Below the pieces are notes generated by a model. That model was not told where the DNA came from, made no database searches, and saw nothing but the letters and a program-made list of their open reading frames with translations. DNA of 64,000 nucleotides, taken from positions 124,001 to 188,000 of the forward strand of contig CAADGE010000027.1 in assembly GCA_900696465.1 (NCBI GenBank). The letters run 5' to 3'. The position numbers were made by a program, and so were the translations under genes. Below, piece by piece: positions 54,780-64,000 of this stretch (positions are counted from its first letter, which is position 1; every line of letters starts with the position of its first letter). Origin of the DNA: an uncultured Planctomycetota bacterium (GTDB lineage: Bacteria; Planctomycetota; Phycisphaerae; UBA1845; UTPLA1).

Positions 54780-57071
54780 GTGGGTCTATTCAAGTTCTAC
54801 AAGCCATCGGACGCCCGACGCGGGGCGCTGGGTGAGGTCGGGTCATGGCGTCTGCGCATCGACCGGCGCTTCGGCCTGCCGATCTGCATCGCGGTGGGTT
54901 TCTGTGCATGCGCATTTCTGATCGTCTTCTCCGGCCAGGAGCGGTTGCCGTATTTCATCGGGCAGAATCTTGCACAGCCGGTACAGTCTCGTGTTCGTTT
55001 TGAGCGGGTAAATCAATCCCGCACGGCTGATGCGCGCAAACAGGCGCAGCAGGAAGTTCCCAACTACTATCGCCAGAACACGGCGCTGCTGGAGACGATC
55101 GAGTCTGAGCTGCGTGACCTGCTCGCGGCGGTAAACGCGGCCGAGACGTATGAACAGTACACCGCGGCGCAGCATCGCTGGGTGCTCGATGCCGCGGCCT
55201 TCGACGCGGTCAATCGGCTGACTGACGAGGCCGGCAGTGCGAAATACAATGAGCTTATCGAGAAGATCGTTGATCGTCTCGGCGGGCAGGACATGGTGGA
55301 TCAGCTCGAGGTGGAGCGCGAGGTGCGCAGCACCGCGGGCTTCGTGGAATTGGATCGCGGCCAAGGTACGTTTGAGCGCGTGCCCAAGGAGCGGCTGCTC
55401 TATGCCGTGAATTCAGAGCATGTCGATCGAGTAGCCAGCCGCGTGGTCGGCCGCGATGTCGGGCCGGAGCTGCGCCCCATCTTCATCGAGATCATCAAGA
55501 AGGCCATTGCGCCGACACCAGTGACGCTTCAGCCGATCTACGTCTTCGATCAGGACTACACCCGGCGACAGATCGACGAGGCCGGGCAACTCGAACCGGT
55601 CCGGGACGTTTACCAGCCGGGAGACCGGCTCGTCAGTGCGGGTGAGCTGACCGGTGAGGGGCTTGCGCTCTTGATGGCGGAGAATGACGCCTTTCTCTTG
55701 CAGCGGCGTCAGGACCCGCAGCTTCGCGCGGAGTGGATCAAGGAGACGACCGGGCTGTTCGGGCTGATTGTGCTGATCAGCGGCGGTCTGGCAGTATTTA
55801 CTTATTTCAGCCAGCGGCGTGTAGCGGAGAATTCCGCGCGGGCACTGGGGCTGGCTTTGCTGCTTCTGCTGATGTTGCTGGCGGACCGGCTCGTTCTGGT
55901 CGGCATGGGCAGTTCGCCGATCTGGAGCGTGACGACGATCGTGATGACGGCGGCGATCCTGACGATCGCCTATTCACAGTCGTTCGCCATCGGGGCGACG
56001 GCGGTGCTCTCGTTGCTGACGATTCTGACGCTCGAAGCTCGATTCGGGGTGTTCATCATACATCTGACGGTTGCCGCGGTCACGTCGCTGCTGCTGCACG
56101 ACATCCGCACGCGCCTGAAGATGGTCGAGGTAGGCGGAATCACGGCTCTGGTGGCCGCGCTAAGCACCTGCTTCGTAGGGCTGATGCAGAAGCAGACACT
56201 GGGCACGGTGGCGACGTTGTCGGCATTCGCGGCCCTGGCGGCGCTCGCGGGTATCAGCATGGTGCTGGTGCTGCTGCCGCTGATCGAGCGGGCCTTCAAG
56301 ATCACGACGAGTCTGACGCTGCTGGAATGGGCGGATACGAGCAATCCGCTGCTGCGGCATCTGATCGAAAAAGCGCCCGGTACGTGGCAGCACAGTCACC
56401 TCCTGGGCAGCATGGCCGAGGCGGCGGCGGAGGAGATCGGCGCGAACGGCCTCCTGGTACGCGTCGGCGCGTATTACCACGACATCGGCAAGACCTGCAA
56501 GCCGCAGTACTTCGTGGAGAACCAGTCCGGCAAGCTCAGCGCCCATCAGCGACTTGCCCCGACGATGAGTCTGCTGGTGATTCTCGCGCATGTGAAGGAC
56601 GGGCTGGCCATGGCCCGTGAGCAGCGGCTGCCGCGCGTGCTTCACGCATTCATCGCCGAACATCACGGAACGACGATCGTGCGCTACTTCCATGCGATGG
56701 CCGAGCGCGAAGCCCGGGCGGCAGGTCGTAGCGAGCGGGAGGTGAGCGAGACGGAGTTTCGCTATCCGGGTCCCAAGCCGCGCAGCCGCGAATCGGCGAT
56801 TCTGATGCTCTGCGACGGCGTGGAAGGAGCGGTGCGGGTGCTTCAGGAACCGACGCCCAGCCGAATCGAGGCGGTCGTGCATGAGATCGTCATGGCCCGG
56901 CTGATGGACGGGCAGTTCGACGATTGCGACATCACGTTGCAGGAACTCTTCAAAGTGGAGCAAAGTCTGGTGAAGAGTCTCTGCGCGTTTCACCACGGCC
57001 GGATCGCGTATCCGAAGGCCGGCGACAAATCCACCGAGGCGGCACCCGGGCCGCGCGTTCGAACCGCATGA
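54780..57071 (+). CDS. pgpH: 7TM-HD cyclic-di-AMP phosphodiesterase-type protein, PgpH-like
   Basis: 763 aa, starting with GTG 54780. One N-terminal helix (FGLPICIAVGFCACAFLIVF) precedes an extracellular helical domain of about 270 aa (7TMR-HDED). Six to seven transmembrane helices then span about 325-515. The cytoplasmic HD domain has HSHLLGSMAEAAAEEI and VRVGAYYHDIGKTCKPQYFV with the metal-binding His-Asp, then FIAEHHGTTIVRYF and ESAILMLCDGVEGAVR. In Firmicutes PgpH hydrolyses cyclic-di-AMP. The gene order pgpH - ybeY - corC - recO is conserved across bacteria and supports the call. Its stop overlaps the ybeY start. Confidence 0.92.
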   Translation: MGLFKFYKPSDARRGALGEVGSWRLRIDRRFGLPICIAVGFCACAFLIVFSGQERLPYFIGQNLAQPVQSRVRFERVNQSRTADARKQAQQEVPNYYRQNTALLETIESELRDLLAAVNAAETYEQYTAAQHRWVLDAAAFDAVNRLTDEAGSAKYNELIEKIVDRLGGQDMVDQLEVEREVRSTAGFVELDRGQGTFERVPKERLLYAVNSEHVDRVASRVVGRDVGPELRPIFIEIIKKAIAPTPVTLQPIYVFDQDYTRRQIDEAGQLEPVRDVYQPGDRLVSAGELTGEGLALLMAENDAFLLQRRQDPQLRAEWIKETTGLFGLIVLISGGLAVFTYFSQRRVAENSARALGLALLLLLMLLADRLVLVGMGSSPIWSVTTIVMTAAILTIAYSQSFAIGATAVLSLLTILTLEARFGVFIIHLTVAAVTSLLLHDIRTRLKMVEVGGITALVAALSTCFVGLMQKQTLGTVATLSAFAALAALAGISMVLVLLPLIERAFKITTSLTLLEWADTSNPLLRHLIEKAPGTWQHSHLLGSMAEAAAEEIGANGLLVRVGAYYHDIGKTCKPQYFVENQSGKLSAHQRLAPTMSLLVILAHVKDGLAMAREQRLPRVLHAFIAEHHGTTIVRYFHAMAEREARAAGRSEREVSETEFRYPGPKPRSRESAILMLCDGVEGAVRVLQEPTPSRIEAVVHEIVMARLMDGQFDDCDITLQELFKVEQSLVKSLCAFHHGRIAYPKAGDKSTEAAPGPRVRTA

Positions 57072-57649
57072 GAACGAGAAAAGGCCAAGGGGTCGATGGG
57101 TCGAAGGCCCGCACGGCAGCACCACGTCTCACGATCACGATCAGCGGAGCGCGACCGCCGGTGGCGTCGGAGCTTCGGCGCGTCTGTCGCGAGACGCTGC
57201 AGCGGGAAGGAATCCTGCGCGGTCGTCTGGATGTCGCGGTGGTCAATGCCGCGGTGATGCGAACGCTGCACCGACGCTGGATGGCGGACGACACGCCCAC
57301 GGACGTTCTCACGTTCGATCTGCGGGATGACCCTCAAAAAAAATACGTGGAGGCGCAACTGGTGGTCTGCGAATCGGTGGCGCGCGTGGCGGCGCGTCGC
57401 AATCGCGGTGACTGGCGACGCGAGCTTGCGCTCTACGCAGTTCATGGCTGCCTGCATCTGTGCGGGTATGATGACCGGCGGGCGACGGACGCGGCGCGCA
57501 TGCACCGGCGGGAAGATGAGATTCTTACGGCACTGGGGTGCGGGGCCGTCTACCATTCGCCGGACTCGGCGGGCGTCCGGCGCCCGGCAGCCGAGAAGAA
57601 TCGCCGGACGGTGCAAGCAAGTCGTCGGAAGCTCAGGAAGCATCGCTGA
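57068..57649 (+). CDS. ybeY: Endoribonuclease YbeY, with an altered metal ligand
   Basis: 193 aa; the start is fixed by the ATGA overlap with pgpH. YbeY matures rRNA and is a single-strand-specific metallo-endoribonuclease. The conserved TPTDVLTFDL is present. The zinc motif, usually HGxLHLxGYDH, reads HGCLHLCGYDD: the third His ligand is Asp. Asp can bind zinc, so activity may persist, but this departs from the norm. A basic C-terminal tail (KNRRTVQASRRKLRKHR) extends beyond typical length and may bind RNA. The stop overlaps the next start by one base (TGATG). Confidence 0.92.
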   Translation: MRTRKGQGVDGSKARTAAPRLTITISGARPPVASELRRVCRETLQREGILRGRLDVAVVNAAVMRTLHRRWMADDTPTDVLTFDLRDDPQKKYVEAQLVVCESVARVAARRNRGDWRRELALYAVHGCLHLCGYDDRRATDAARMHRREDEILTALGCGAVYHSPDSAGVRRPAAEKNRRTVQASRRKLRKHR

Positions 57650-58404
57650 TGAAGATCGCGGTTGTTCAAGTGCAAGTCAGACCCGGGCATCGTTCCAGCA
57701 CGCTGCAGGCGGTCTTGGCGGCCATCGATCTTGCCGCAGAGGCGGAACCGGCGCCGGAACTGATCGTGCTGCCGGCCTTCGGAGATGTGCCGCATCTGCT
57801 CGGGGGCAGCTCGCTACCGGGCGAGCGGATCGAAGGGCCGACGGTGGCGGCGTGTTCGTTTCATGCGCGGGCGTGGGGCGTCTGGCTGGCCTTCGGTTTC
57901 GCAGAGCGCGGTACGGAGAAGCCCTGGAGCACGAGTGTTCTGTTGGATGTGGACGGCGACGTGCGTGGCACGAGTCGTCAGGTGAAGTTCGGTGCTGCCG
58001 GCCGCGCGCGTTTTGCCGCAGGCGAGGCGTACGCAACTTTCGCAACACCATTGGGCCGCATCGCTTTGCTGCCGGGGGAAGATGTATTTGATGAATCTGC
58101 GTGGAAGGCCGTTTCGGAGGAGGGCGCCGCGTTGATCGTATCGACGTGCTGTCTTCCGCGCGAGGCGCGGTCACCGATTGCGGATCCGGAGGCGGCACGA
58201 CGGCGACTTTGCGGGCTTGCCGCGGAGTCGAAGATTGCATGCGCGACAGCGGATGTCGCCACGGCGGAAGGTACGCGGCCTGATTGCGCCGGCTTCACGA
58301 CGATCATCGACGCGGCCGGCAAGGTGGTCGCATCGGTTCACGGGCGGCAGACCGAGCTGCTTTCGGCGAGGATTGCGATCGCGACACCGACAGGAGCCGG
58401 GTAA
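57649..58404 (+). CDS. Nitrilase-fold protein lacking catalytic Glu and Cys
   Basis: 251 aa; ATG 57649 overlaps the ybeY stop. The carbon-nitrogen hydrolase fold is recognisable: MKIAVVQVQVRPGHRSSTLQ, ELIVLPAFGDVPHLLG, FHARAWGVWLAFGFAERGTE, TSVLLDVDGDVRGTSRQVKF. In nitrilases the triad is Glu-Lys-Cys. Here the Glu position is Ala43 (LPAF instead of LPE) and the Cys position falls at about Pro142 (IALLPGEDVFDE). Lys113 remains. The fold is therefore probably catalytically dead and may bind a metabolite or partner. It is embedded in the pgpH-ybeY-corC-recO operon, where such a gene is unexpected. Confidence 0.8.
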   Translation: MKIAVVQVQVRPGHRSSTLQAVLAAIDLAAEAEPAPELIVLPAFGDVPHLLGGSSLPGERIEGPTVAACSFHARAWGVWLAFGFAERGTEKPWSTSVLLDVDGDVRGTSRQVKFGAAGRARFAAGEAYATFATPLGRIALLPGEDVFDESAWKAVSEEGAALIVSTCCLPREARSPIADPEAARRRLCGLAAESKIACATADVATAEGTRPDCAGFTTIIDAAGKVVASVHGRQTELLSARIAIATPTGAG

Positions 58405-58407
58405 GCG

Positions 58408-59661
58408 ATGCTTGTCTTTCTTCTGTTTCTCTGGTCGATGCAGACGTTGCTGGCAGGAACAGCGGTGATCGCCGTTCGGACGGCGTCTCGAAGCCGGCTG
58501 GCCGATTCGCTCAAGCGGATCGGGCGAATAAGGCGGCTGGAATGGTACGACGCACACGATCGGGCCTACGCGGCCGCCGCGTTGATGTATCGCCAACTGG
58601 GTATCGTGCTGTTTGTCGTCACGACGAGCACGCTTCTGCCGGAAACGGATCCGTGGTATCGCCAGCCGATCGAGCTGCTGATCCTTTCGACGGCGTGGAT
58701 CGTCTTTTTTGGCGTGACGATTCCCAATGCGTGGGCGAAGTACGCCGGCGAGTCGTTTCTGGCGCGGGCCCTGCCGGTGATGGAGGGGCTGCGGTGGATT
58801 TCATGGCCGATCCTCGCGGCGCTGCACGTGGTCGACGAGATCGTCCGCCGACTGGCGGGCGTGCCCAAAGAGCAGCCCGACGATCCAGACGATGTGGAGC
58901 GTGAGATTCTCGACGCATTGAGCCACGGTGAATTCAGCGGCGACGTGAGCCCTGCCGAGAAGGAAATCATCCGATCGGCGATGACGCTCGATGAGACGTT
59001 TGCCGGGGAAATCATGACGCCGCGCACGGATGTCTTCGCGGTGGAGGCGAGCACCGGTTATGAGGAAGTTCGCCGGCAGGTGATTGCCGCGGGTCATTCG
59101 CGCATCCCGGTTTATGACGGCGATATCGACCATGTGGTGGGGATACTCTACGCAAAGGATCTGCTGGCGGTGGATGGCCCCGAGAATTTCTGCGTGCGGA
59201 AGCTCATGCGGCCGGTGACGTTCGTGCCAGAGACCAAGGACGTAGCAAGCTGTCTGCGGGAGTTTCAGGCGGAGCGCGTTCACATTGCCATCGTGCTCGA
59301 TGAATACGGCGGCACGGCCGGACTGATTACCATCGAAGATATCCTCGAAGAGCTGGTTGGCGAGATCGCCGACGAGCACGACGAACCCGCGCCGCAGCCG
59401 ATTCACATCGTCGACGACTCGACGGCGGACATTGATGCCCGCGTACGCGTGGAGGAAGTGAACGAGGCGCTGGACATTCACCTGCCCGAGGATGACGCGT
59501 ACGACACGGTGGCGGGTTTTGTGCTGGCGCGGCTGGGTCGCATACCGCGTCCGGGCGAGAGTTTTCAGGAGGAGAATGTGCGCATCGAGATTCTCGATGC
59601 GCGCGATCGAGCCATCAGCCGATTGCGAATTCGCGTGATCCCTCCGGCGCAGGAGGCCTAG
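58408..59661 (+). CDS. CorC/HlyC-family CNNM-CBS membrane protein
   Basis: 417 aa. The N-terminal DUF21/CNNM domain (about 1-160) has three or four hydrophobic helices ([56 protein letters not shown]). After an acidic linker ([20 protein letters not shown]) come two CBS domains (about 195-320: [55 protein letters not shown]). The CorC_HlyC transporter-associated domain (about 335-415: [15 protein letters not shown]) follows. The family is linked to magnesium or cobalt efflux. It lies 3 bp after the nitrilase-like gene and 4 bp before recO. Confidence 0.92.
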   Translation: MLVFLLFLWSMQTLLAGTAVIAVRTASRSRLADSLKRIGRIRRLEWYDAHDRAYAAAALMYRQLGIVLFVVTTSTLLPETDPWYRQPIELLILSTAWIVFFGVTIPNAWAKYAGESFLARALPVMEGLRWISWPILAALHVVDEIVRRLAGVPKEQPDDPDDVEREILDALSHGEFSGDVSPAEKEIIRSAMTLDETFAGEIMTPRTDVFAVEASTGYEEVRRQVIAAGHSRIPVYDGDIDHVVGILYAKDLLAVDGPENFCVRKLMRPVTFVPETKDVASCLREFQAERVHIAIVLDEYGGTAGLITIEDILEELVGEIADEHDEPAPQPIHIVDDSTADIDARVRVEEVNEALDIHLPEDDAYDTVAGFVLARLGRIPRPGESFQEENVRIEILDARDRAISRLRIRVIPPAQEA

Positions 59662-59665
59662 CCCG

Positions 59666-60541
59666 GTGGCGCTGCTCAAGGACATTGCCGTGGTCCTGCG
59701 CCGGCTCGATTACAGCGAGACCTCGCAGGTGCTGGTGATGTTCACCCGGGAACACGGGCAGCAACGGGTGATCGCCAAGGGAGTGAAGCGATCGACAAAG
59801 AAGAAGGCCTCCACGGGGATTGATCTGCTGGAGCTGGGAAACATCGTCTTTTCGCAGCGCGCCGGTAAGGAGGGGGTGCTCGCGACGCTGACCGAGTGGC
59901 GACAGGTGGAGACTTTCAGCCACCTGTGGCAGGGGTCGACCACCGGCGAGTCGGGGCGCGAGGGGGCTGCCGGCGATTCACGATCGGCGCTGGCACGGCT
60001 TTATTCAGCGCAATATGCCGCGGAAGTGACGGCGCAGCTCACGGAGGTCGGCGATCCGCACCCGGCGTTGTTTGACGCGCTGACAGCACTGCTTCGCGAT
60101 CTGGCCATTGGCGAGCCGGGGATCGAGCTGGTGCGATTCTTGTGGACCATGCTGCGGGAGATCGGGCTGGTGCCGGAGCTGACCACGTGCATGCGTTGTG
60201 GTAGCAGTGTAGCGGGCGATCGCGTGCTTTACTTTTCTTCCCGTGCGGGCGGGGCGATTTGCCGTGACTGCGAACCACAGATGGTGGAGAAACACCGCAT
60301 CGATCCGGCGGTGGCGAAATGGTTGTCGTCCGCATTGCATGGGCATGTGGTGGACGATGCTCACCCTGCACAAGAAGACCGCGACGAGCGGCATGGGCAA
60401 TCAAAAGGTGCCCGTGTCGGCGCAGATGCACGACTGGTCCGTCAGGCGTTCGATCTTCTTGACTATCACCTAACCGAAACGATGGGAAAGCCAGCACGGT
60501 TGAAGTCGATGCTGATCGATGTCTTGCGCAGCAGCCCGTAG
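59666..60541 (+). CDS. recO: DNA repair protein RecO
   Basis: 291 aa, starting with GTG at 59666 (ALLKDIAVVLRRLDYSETSQ). RecO acts with RecR to load RecA onto SSB-coated DNA. The N-terminal OB fold includes VLVMFTREHGQQRVIAKGVK. The helical domain has LYSAQYAAEVTAQLTEVGDP and FDALTALLRDLA. The zinc ribbon CMRCGSSVAGDRVLYFS and CRDCEPQ is intact. It closes the pgpH operon. A palindromic repeat lies 48 bp downstream. Confidence 0.95.
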   Translation: MALLKDIAVVLRRLDYSETSQVLVMFTREHGQQRVIAKGVKRSTKKKASTGIDLLELGNIVFSQRAGKEGVLATLTEWRQVETFSHLWQGSTTGESGREGAAGDSRSALARLYSAQYAAEVTAQLTEVGDPHPALFDALTALLRDLAIGEPGIELVRFLWTMLREIGLVPELTTCMRCGSSVAGDRVLYFSSRAGGAICRDCEPQMVEKHRIDPAVAKWLSSALHGHVVDDAHPAQEDRDERHGQSKGARVGADARLVRQAFDLLDYHLTETMGKPARLKSMLIDVLRSSP

Positions 60542-60588
60542 GGCTGAGGATGTGATAGTGCGGTGACCCGATCGGGGATTCGCAGCAG

Positions 60589-60621
60589 CACGGCCTGAAG
60601 GCCGTGGCGCTTCGCGCGAAG
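60589..60621. repeat. Palindromic repeat element (copy C) between convergent recO and prkA
   Basis: CACGGCCT-GA-AGGCCGTG (60589-60606) is a perfect 8-bp stem with a two-base loop, the same core as in valS. It is followed by the perfect 12-bp palindrome CTTCGCGCGAAG (60610-60621). Placement between convergent genes suits a bidirectional transcript end. Confidence 0.8.
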
Positions 60622-60637
60622 TCAACTCATCTGCCGA

Positions 60638-62698
60638 TTAATCCTCGCTCTTGGCATCGCCGCGTGCGAAGATGCTGGCGACGTAGTTGAGGACGTCGGT
60701 GGCGGATTGCTCGTTGTACCCGAAGTACTTGATCAGCCGCTGCTTGACCACGTCGATCTTGGCCTGCGTCTCGTCGTCGATCACGCCGCTGACCACGTTC
60801 TTCAATTTGATCGTGTCGCGCTGGTCCTCGAAGAGCTTGAGCTCCAGGGCCTTATGCAGCCGGGCGTTGGTGTGATACTCGAACTTCTTGCCGTCGAGCG
60901 ACAACGCTCCGATGTAGTTCATGATCTCCTGGCGGAAATCGTCCTTGCGGCTGTCGGGGATGTCGATCTTTTCCTCGATGGAGCGCATCAGCCGCTCATC
61001 GGGTTCCTCGTCCTTGCCGGTGTATTTGTTGCGAACCTTCTCCCGCTGCGTGTAGGCCCGGACGTTTTCGATGTAGTTGGCGGCGAGTCGCTTGATGGCG
61101 TCTTCGTCGGCGGAGATGGCCCGCTGGACCTCGGCCTTGAGAATGTCCTCGTACTCCTCGCGCACGACGGAGAGAAGCTCCTTGTACTGCTTCTTCAACT
61201 CCTCGTCGGAGATGAGTGAATGATGCGAGAGACCGCTCTCCAGCTCGTTCATGACCATGAAGGGGTTGATGCCCTTTTCCTGCATGGCCTGATCGCTGAC
61301 GAGGGCGTTTGAAATCTTGTCCTGGATGTAGCGCGGGCTGATGCCCTGCATGCCTTCGCGGCGTGCTTCCTCGATGAGTTCCTTGACGCTGTCCTCGGTG
61401 TAGCCGGGGATGCTCTTGCCGGTGTAGAGCTTGAGCTTTTGCAGGCGGGTGAGGCCGGCCTTCTTGGGCTCTTCGAGACGGGTCAGGACGGCCCACATCG
61501 CGGCGGTTTCGATGGTGTGCGGGGCGATGTGCATGCCGCGGATTTTTTCCTTGTTGAAGTCCTTCTCGTAGATCCTGATTTCCTGATCGAGCACCACGTT
61601 GTAGGGGATGTCGATCTTGATCGTGCGGTCGCGGAAGGCCTCCATCAGTTCGTTGTTCTGGAGCTTCTTGTACTCGGGCTCGTTCGTATGGCCGACGATG
61701 ACCTCGTCGATGTCGGTCTGTGCGAACTTCTTGGGCTTGATGGTGTGTTCCTGAGAAGCGCCGAGCAGGTCATAGAGGAAGGCGACGTCGAGCTTGAGGA
61801 CTTCGATGAACTCGATGATGCCGCGGTTGGCGATGTTCAGCTCGCCGTCGAAGTTGAAGGCACGCGGGTCAGAGTCGGAGCCGTATTCGGCGATCTTGCG
61901 GTAATTGATATCGCCGGTCAGCTCGGTGGAGTCCTGATTCTTCTCGTCCTTCGGCTGGAAGGTGCCGATGCCGCGGCGATCCTTTTCGCTGATGATCAGC
62001 CGGCGCACGATGACGTGGTCCATGACCCGCTTCCAGTCGCCATCGTACTGCTTGAGCAGGTCGGCGTAGGTCCGGCGGCAGAAGGGATCAAGATCGCCAT
62101 CGACGCTGATGCGCTGCTCGGGCGGCAGCGCTTCGTTGATCATGGCCAGCACTTCGCGGCGCGTTTCCCGCGGGATGAGCTTGAGCGGCTCCTCGTGCAT
62201 GGGGCAGTCGATGATTTCGAATTCGCCGTTGTTGCGCGGGATGCGCCAGGAGAACGTGTACAGCGCGCCATCATCGATTCGCGAGTAGTACTCCATCCCC
62301 TTCTTGAGCAGGCGGCAGATGGTGGACTTGGCCGAGCCGACGGGGCCGTGGAGCAGGAGGATTCGCCTTTCGGTGCCGTAGCCCTGCGCAGCGGATTTGA
62401 AAAAGTCCACCAGTTGCATGAGGGACTTCTCCAATCCGAAGATGGCGTCTTCACCGTTGCCGATGGGGTCGGAGAAGAACTTGTAGCGGACGCAGTCCTG
62501 GCGGAACTTGGTGAATCGCTCCGTGCCGAAGTGAAGGATCATGTCGTAGACACGTTGGAATGCGTTGCGTGCAACTTTGGGGTTGCGGGTGACGATATCG
62601 AGGTAATCGTCGAAGCTTCCCTCCCAGTTGGCGTCGCGGAAGCCCTGCGGATCCTGCCGCTTGGTGATGAGTTCGACGATGGAGTTCTTGCTGATCAT
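60638..62698 (-). CDS. prkA: PrkA family serine protein kinase
   Basis: 686 aa. The start at 62698 is decided by AGGAG six bases upstream of [19 protein letters not shown]. The N-terminal AAA domain has Walker [21 protein letters not shown] and [20 protein letters not shown]. Conserved blocks include [40 protein letters not shown] and [20 protein letters not shown]. The C-terminal PrkA/kinase-like domain follows ([35 protein letters not shown]). It is often co-transcribed with yeaH and spoVR; neither is present here. It is implicated in stationary-phase and nitrogen-starvation responses in other bacteria. A perfect-spacing sigma-70 promoter lies about 120 bp upstream. Confidence 0.96.
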   Translation of the reverse strand: MISKNSIVELITKRQDPQGFRDANWEGSFDDYLDIVTRNPKVARNAFQRVYDMILHFGTERFTKFRQDCVRYKFFSDPIGNGEDAIFGLEKSLMQLVDFFKSAAQGYGTERRILLLHGPVGSAKSTICRLLKKGMEYYSRIDDGALYTFSWRIPRNNGEFEIIDCPMHEEPLKLIPRETRREVLAMINEALPPEQRISVDGDLDPFCRRTYADLLKQYDGDWKRVMDHVIVRRLIISEKDRRGIGTFQPKDEKNQDSTELTGDINYRKIAEYGSDSDPRAFNFDGELNIANRGIIEFIEVLKLDVAFLYDLLGASQEHTIKPKKFAQTDIDEVIVGHTNEPEYKKLQNNELMEAFRDRTIKIDIPYNVVLDQEIRIYEKDFNKEKIRGMHIAPHTIETAAMWAVLTRLEEPKKAGLTRLQKLKLYTGKSIPGYTEDSVKELIEEARREGMQGISPRYIQDKISNALVSDQAMQEKGINPFMVMNELESGLSHHSLISDEELKKQYKELLSVVREEYEDILKAEVQRAISADEDAIKRLAANYIENVRAYTQREKVRNKYTGKDEEPDERLMRSIEEKIDIPDSRKDDFRQEIMNYIGALSLDGKKFEYHTNARLHKALELKLFEDQRDTIKLKNVVSGVIDDETQAKIDVVKQRLIKYFGYNEQSATDVLNYVASIFARGDAKSED

Positions 62699-63087
62699 CG
62701 ATGGCTCCTGGGTGCCTGCGGCACGAATACTCAGATTCTGGCCCTCTGGGGACACCCCTTGATCGGCGCGGCTATGGCCGCGCGTTCAGATAACAAAGTC
62801 TGCAATACTTACCTGAATAATATCGGACTGCCGGTGTACTGTCAACCGCAATTCGTGCGTAACTTGTTTTCGCGCAAGTAGATAATGCTGCCACAATCGA
62901 CCTTTCGCGTCTTCTGCATCCTGGCTGAGTCAACGCGAGGTGGGCAGTTCTCTACGCCCATCAGCAGCATGCGAGTCCATCGCAACTCTGACGACTCAAC
63001 GGCACCACCGGTTCGAGCGGATAACACGATTACGAGCAGGAACGAGCGCGCGTGCTGCGGGTCAGAAATCTCGTGGAAAGCGACGCC
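62699..63087. other. prkA leader and upstream region
   Basis: 389 bp with no supportable gene. It contains the prkA promoter (62817-62845) and, within the leader, a CGCGGC-TATG-GCCGCG hairpin (about 62767-62782). The rest, up to the LON-domain gene stop, shows nothing recognisable. Confidence 0.5.
62817..62845 (-). promoter_or_regulatory. Near-consensus sigma-70 promoter of prkA
   Basis: On the minus strand TTGACA and TATTAT are separated by exactly 17 bp. The start would be near 62810, giving a leader of about 110 nt before the ATG at 62698. It is the best sigma-70 match in the window. Confidence 0.8.
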
Positions 63088-63801
63088 TCAGTTCTCGCAA
63101 TTGATGGGGGGCCAGGATCGTGCGCGAGTCGACTTGTCGCACAAGAGGTGGGCCTGTTCGCGGTACATCTCCAGCATCGCACACAGGCATTGCGCACGCT
63201 TGGCGACGCGGGGTTCTTCGAGGAACGTCTGTTTTTCTTCGCTGCACGGGAATACGGCGGCGGCAAGGACATCGAGCAAGTCGGAGAAACTCAGGTCGGG
63301 ACAATCAAAGAGTCCCAGCCAGTTGGCCTGGACTGCCAGTTCACGCAGGGGTGGCGAACTCAGGAGCCGCTTGAGATTCATGCGATAATTAAGCTCCACC
63401 TCACACGGCGCGGGCTGCGGGGCGATGGGTTCAAGTCGGGCCCGTCGATACTGGAGCTTATGGTTTTCATCGAGGATTCGTGCCCGGGTAAGACCCTGGA
63501 GAAGGAAGTTGTACCGGCCGTCGGGCAGGCGCTCTTCCCGTCGGATGCGTCCTACGCCGACGACGGAATGTATCTCCGCTTCGAGAGTGTGATACTTGGT
63601 TTCGTAACCGGGTTTGAGCAGGGCGATCCCGATAAGCCGACCGGATGTGAGGGCATCCTGGGTCATGACTCGGTAGCGGGGTTCGAAGACGTGGAGGGGG
63701 AGGATATGGCGCGGCATCAGTACCGCGTTGGGCAACGGGAAGATCGGTACCCACTGCGTCCAGTCAATCGAACCGTTCTGGCTCCCACCCTGCTGACTCA
63801 T
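63088..63801 (-). CDS. LON substrate-binding domain protein
   Basis: 237 aa from ATG 63801; a TTG at 63840 is possible. The LON-N domain is recognisable at the start (VPIFPLPNAVLMPRHILPLH, VFEPRYRVMTQDAL, RLIGIALL) and continues with VGVGRIRREERLPDGRYNFL, LQGLTRARIL. There is no ATPase or protease domain, so it is the short stand-alone form (COG2802-like). The C-terminal half is helical (ELAVQANWLGLFDCPDLSFS, DLLDVLAAAV, LEEPRVAKRAQCLCAMLEMY). Its function is not established; it may bind substrate proteins. No neighbours hint at a role. Confidence 0.88.
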   Translation of the reverse strand: MSQQGGSQNGSIDWTQWVPIFPLPNAVLMPRHILPLHVFEPRYRVMTQDALTSGRLIGIALLKPGYETKYHTLEAEIHSVVGVGRIRREERLPDGRYNFLLQGLTRARILDENHKLQYRRARLEPIAPQPAPCEVELNYRMNLKRLLSSPPLRELAVQANWLGLFDCPDLSFSDLLDVLAAAVFPCSEEKQTFLEEPRVAKRAQCLCAMLEMYREQAHLLCDKSTRARSWPPINCEN

Positions 63802-64000
63802 GCGGAGGGATTGTAGCCGGCTTGAAACCCATCGCCACAAACAGGCCGGACGGGGCGGGGCGACTTGGGCCGCAGGATCGGGGGCGGTATGGCAGCCCGG
63901 TGTCGCCAGGATCCGAATAGAGAGGCACTCATTTCGGATGCGAGGGCTCGCAGATTTTCGGGGAGAGTTGGGACCCTAGGCCGTGTGACCATGCCCGGTC

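Overview
The window looks like a GC-rich chromosomal segment from a planctomycete (Planctomycetota, perhaps Phycisphaerae-like). The evidence is a mix of PEP-CTERM secreted proteins, dockerin-type EF-hand tails, a DUF1571/LolA-like exported protein, sulfatase-fold/TPR fusion proteins, a VCBS/ASPIC-UnbV protein, and housekeeping genes (uvrB, purM, lysC, valS, gatB, ybeY, recO, prkA) scattered as short, poorly conserved operons. No rRNA, tRNA, CRISPR array, prophage or transposase was recognised.

Layout. 1-8 kb: a truncated YfhO-like membrane protein, a methyltransferase, a PEP-CTERM protein, a large secreted propeller/VCBS protein, an ECF sigma/anti-sigma pair and a DUF1571-like protein. 8-12 kb: a DUF2079-like membrane protein and a decayed dockerin-type secreted-protein gene. 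12-31 kb: uvrB, a second PEP-CTERM gene with a clear terminator, two sulfatase-fold/TPR proteins in tandem, purM, lysC coupled to a nuclease-fold gene, valS interrupted in frame by palindromic repeats, a BFN-domain protein, a GHMP kinase and a LOG-like protein. 31-43 kb: a block of surface proteins (dockerin-tailed mini-protein, tail-fibre-like VGIGT repeat protein, lipoprotein, ten-repeat Ig-like protein with a Cys-containing C-terminal tail) with a possible ~105-nt small RNA at its edge. 43-48 kb: lipoprotein, membrane protein, cinA, gatB. 47.9-53.4 kb: glutamate dehydrogenase, a small duplicated four-Cys protein, and a two-component system whose regulator is a sigma-54 activator. 53.4-63.8 kb: SAM hydroxide adenosyltransferase, then the pgpH-ybeY-nitrilase-like-corC-recO operon, prkA and a LON-domain protein.

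How the genes work together. The most system-like region is 49.5-53.4 kb. A soluble GAF histidine kinase and an NtrC-type regulator overlap by ATGA. Sigma-54-like -24/-12 elements precede both the kinase gene and the four-Cys protein gene. A nested palindrome sits about 70-100 bp upstream of the second promoter, where an activator would bind. This suggests a self-contained, autoregulated sigma-54 circuit controlling the Cys protein and perhaps glutamate dehydrogenase. A second strong observation is a short palindromic repeat family (core CACGGCCT-GA-AGGCCGTG) found between recO and prkA and twice inside valS, where it is translated as part of the synthetase. Several enzyme-fold proteins also lack key catalytic residues: a nitrilase-like protein, a nuclease-fold protein, both sulfatase-fold proteins, and YbeY with an altered metal ligand.
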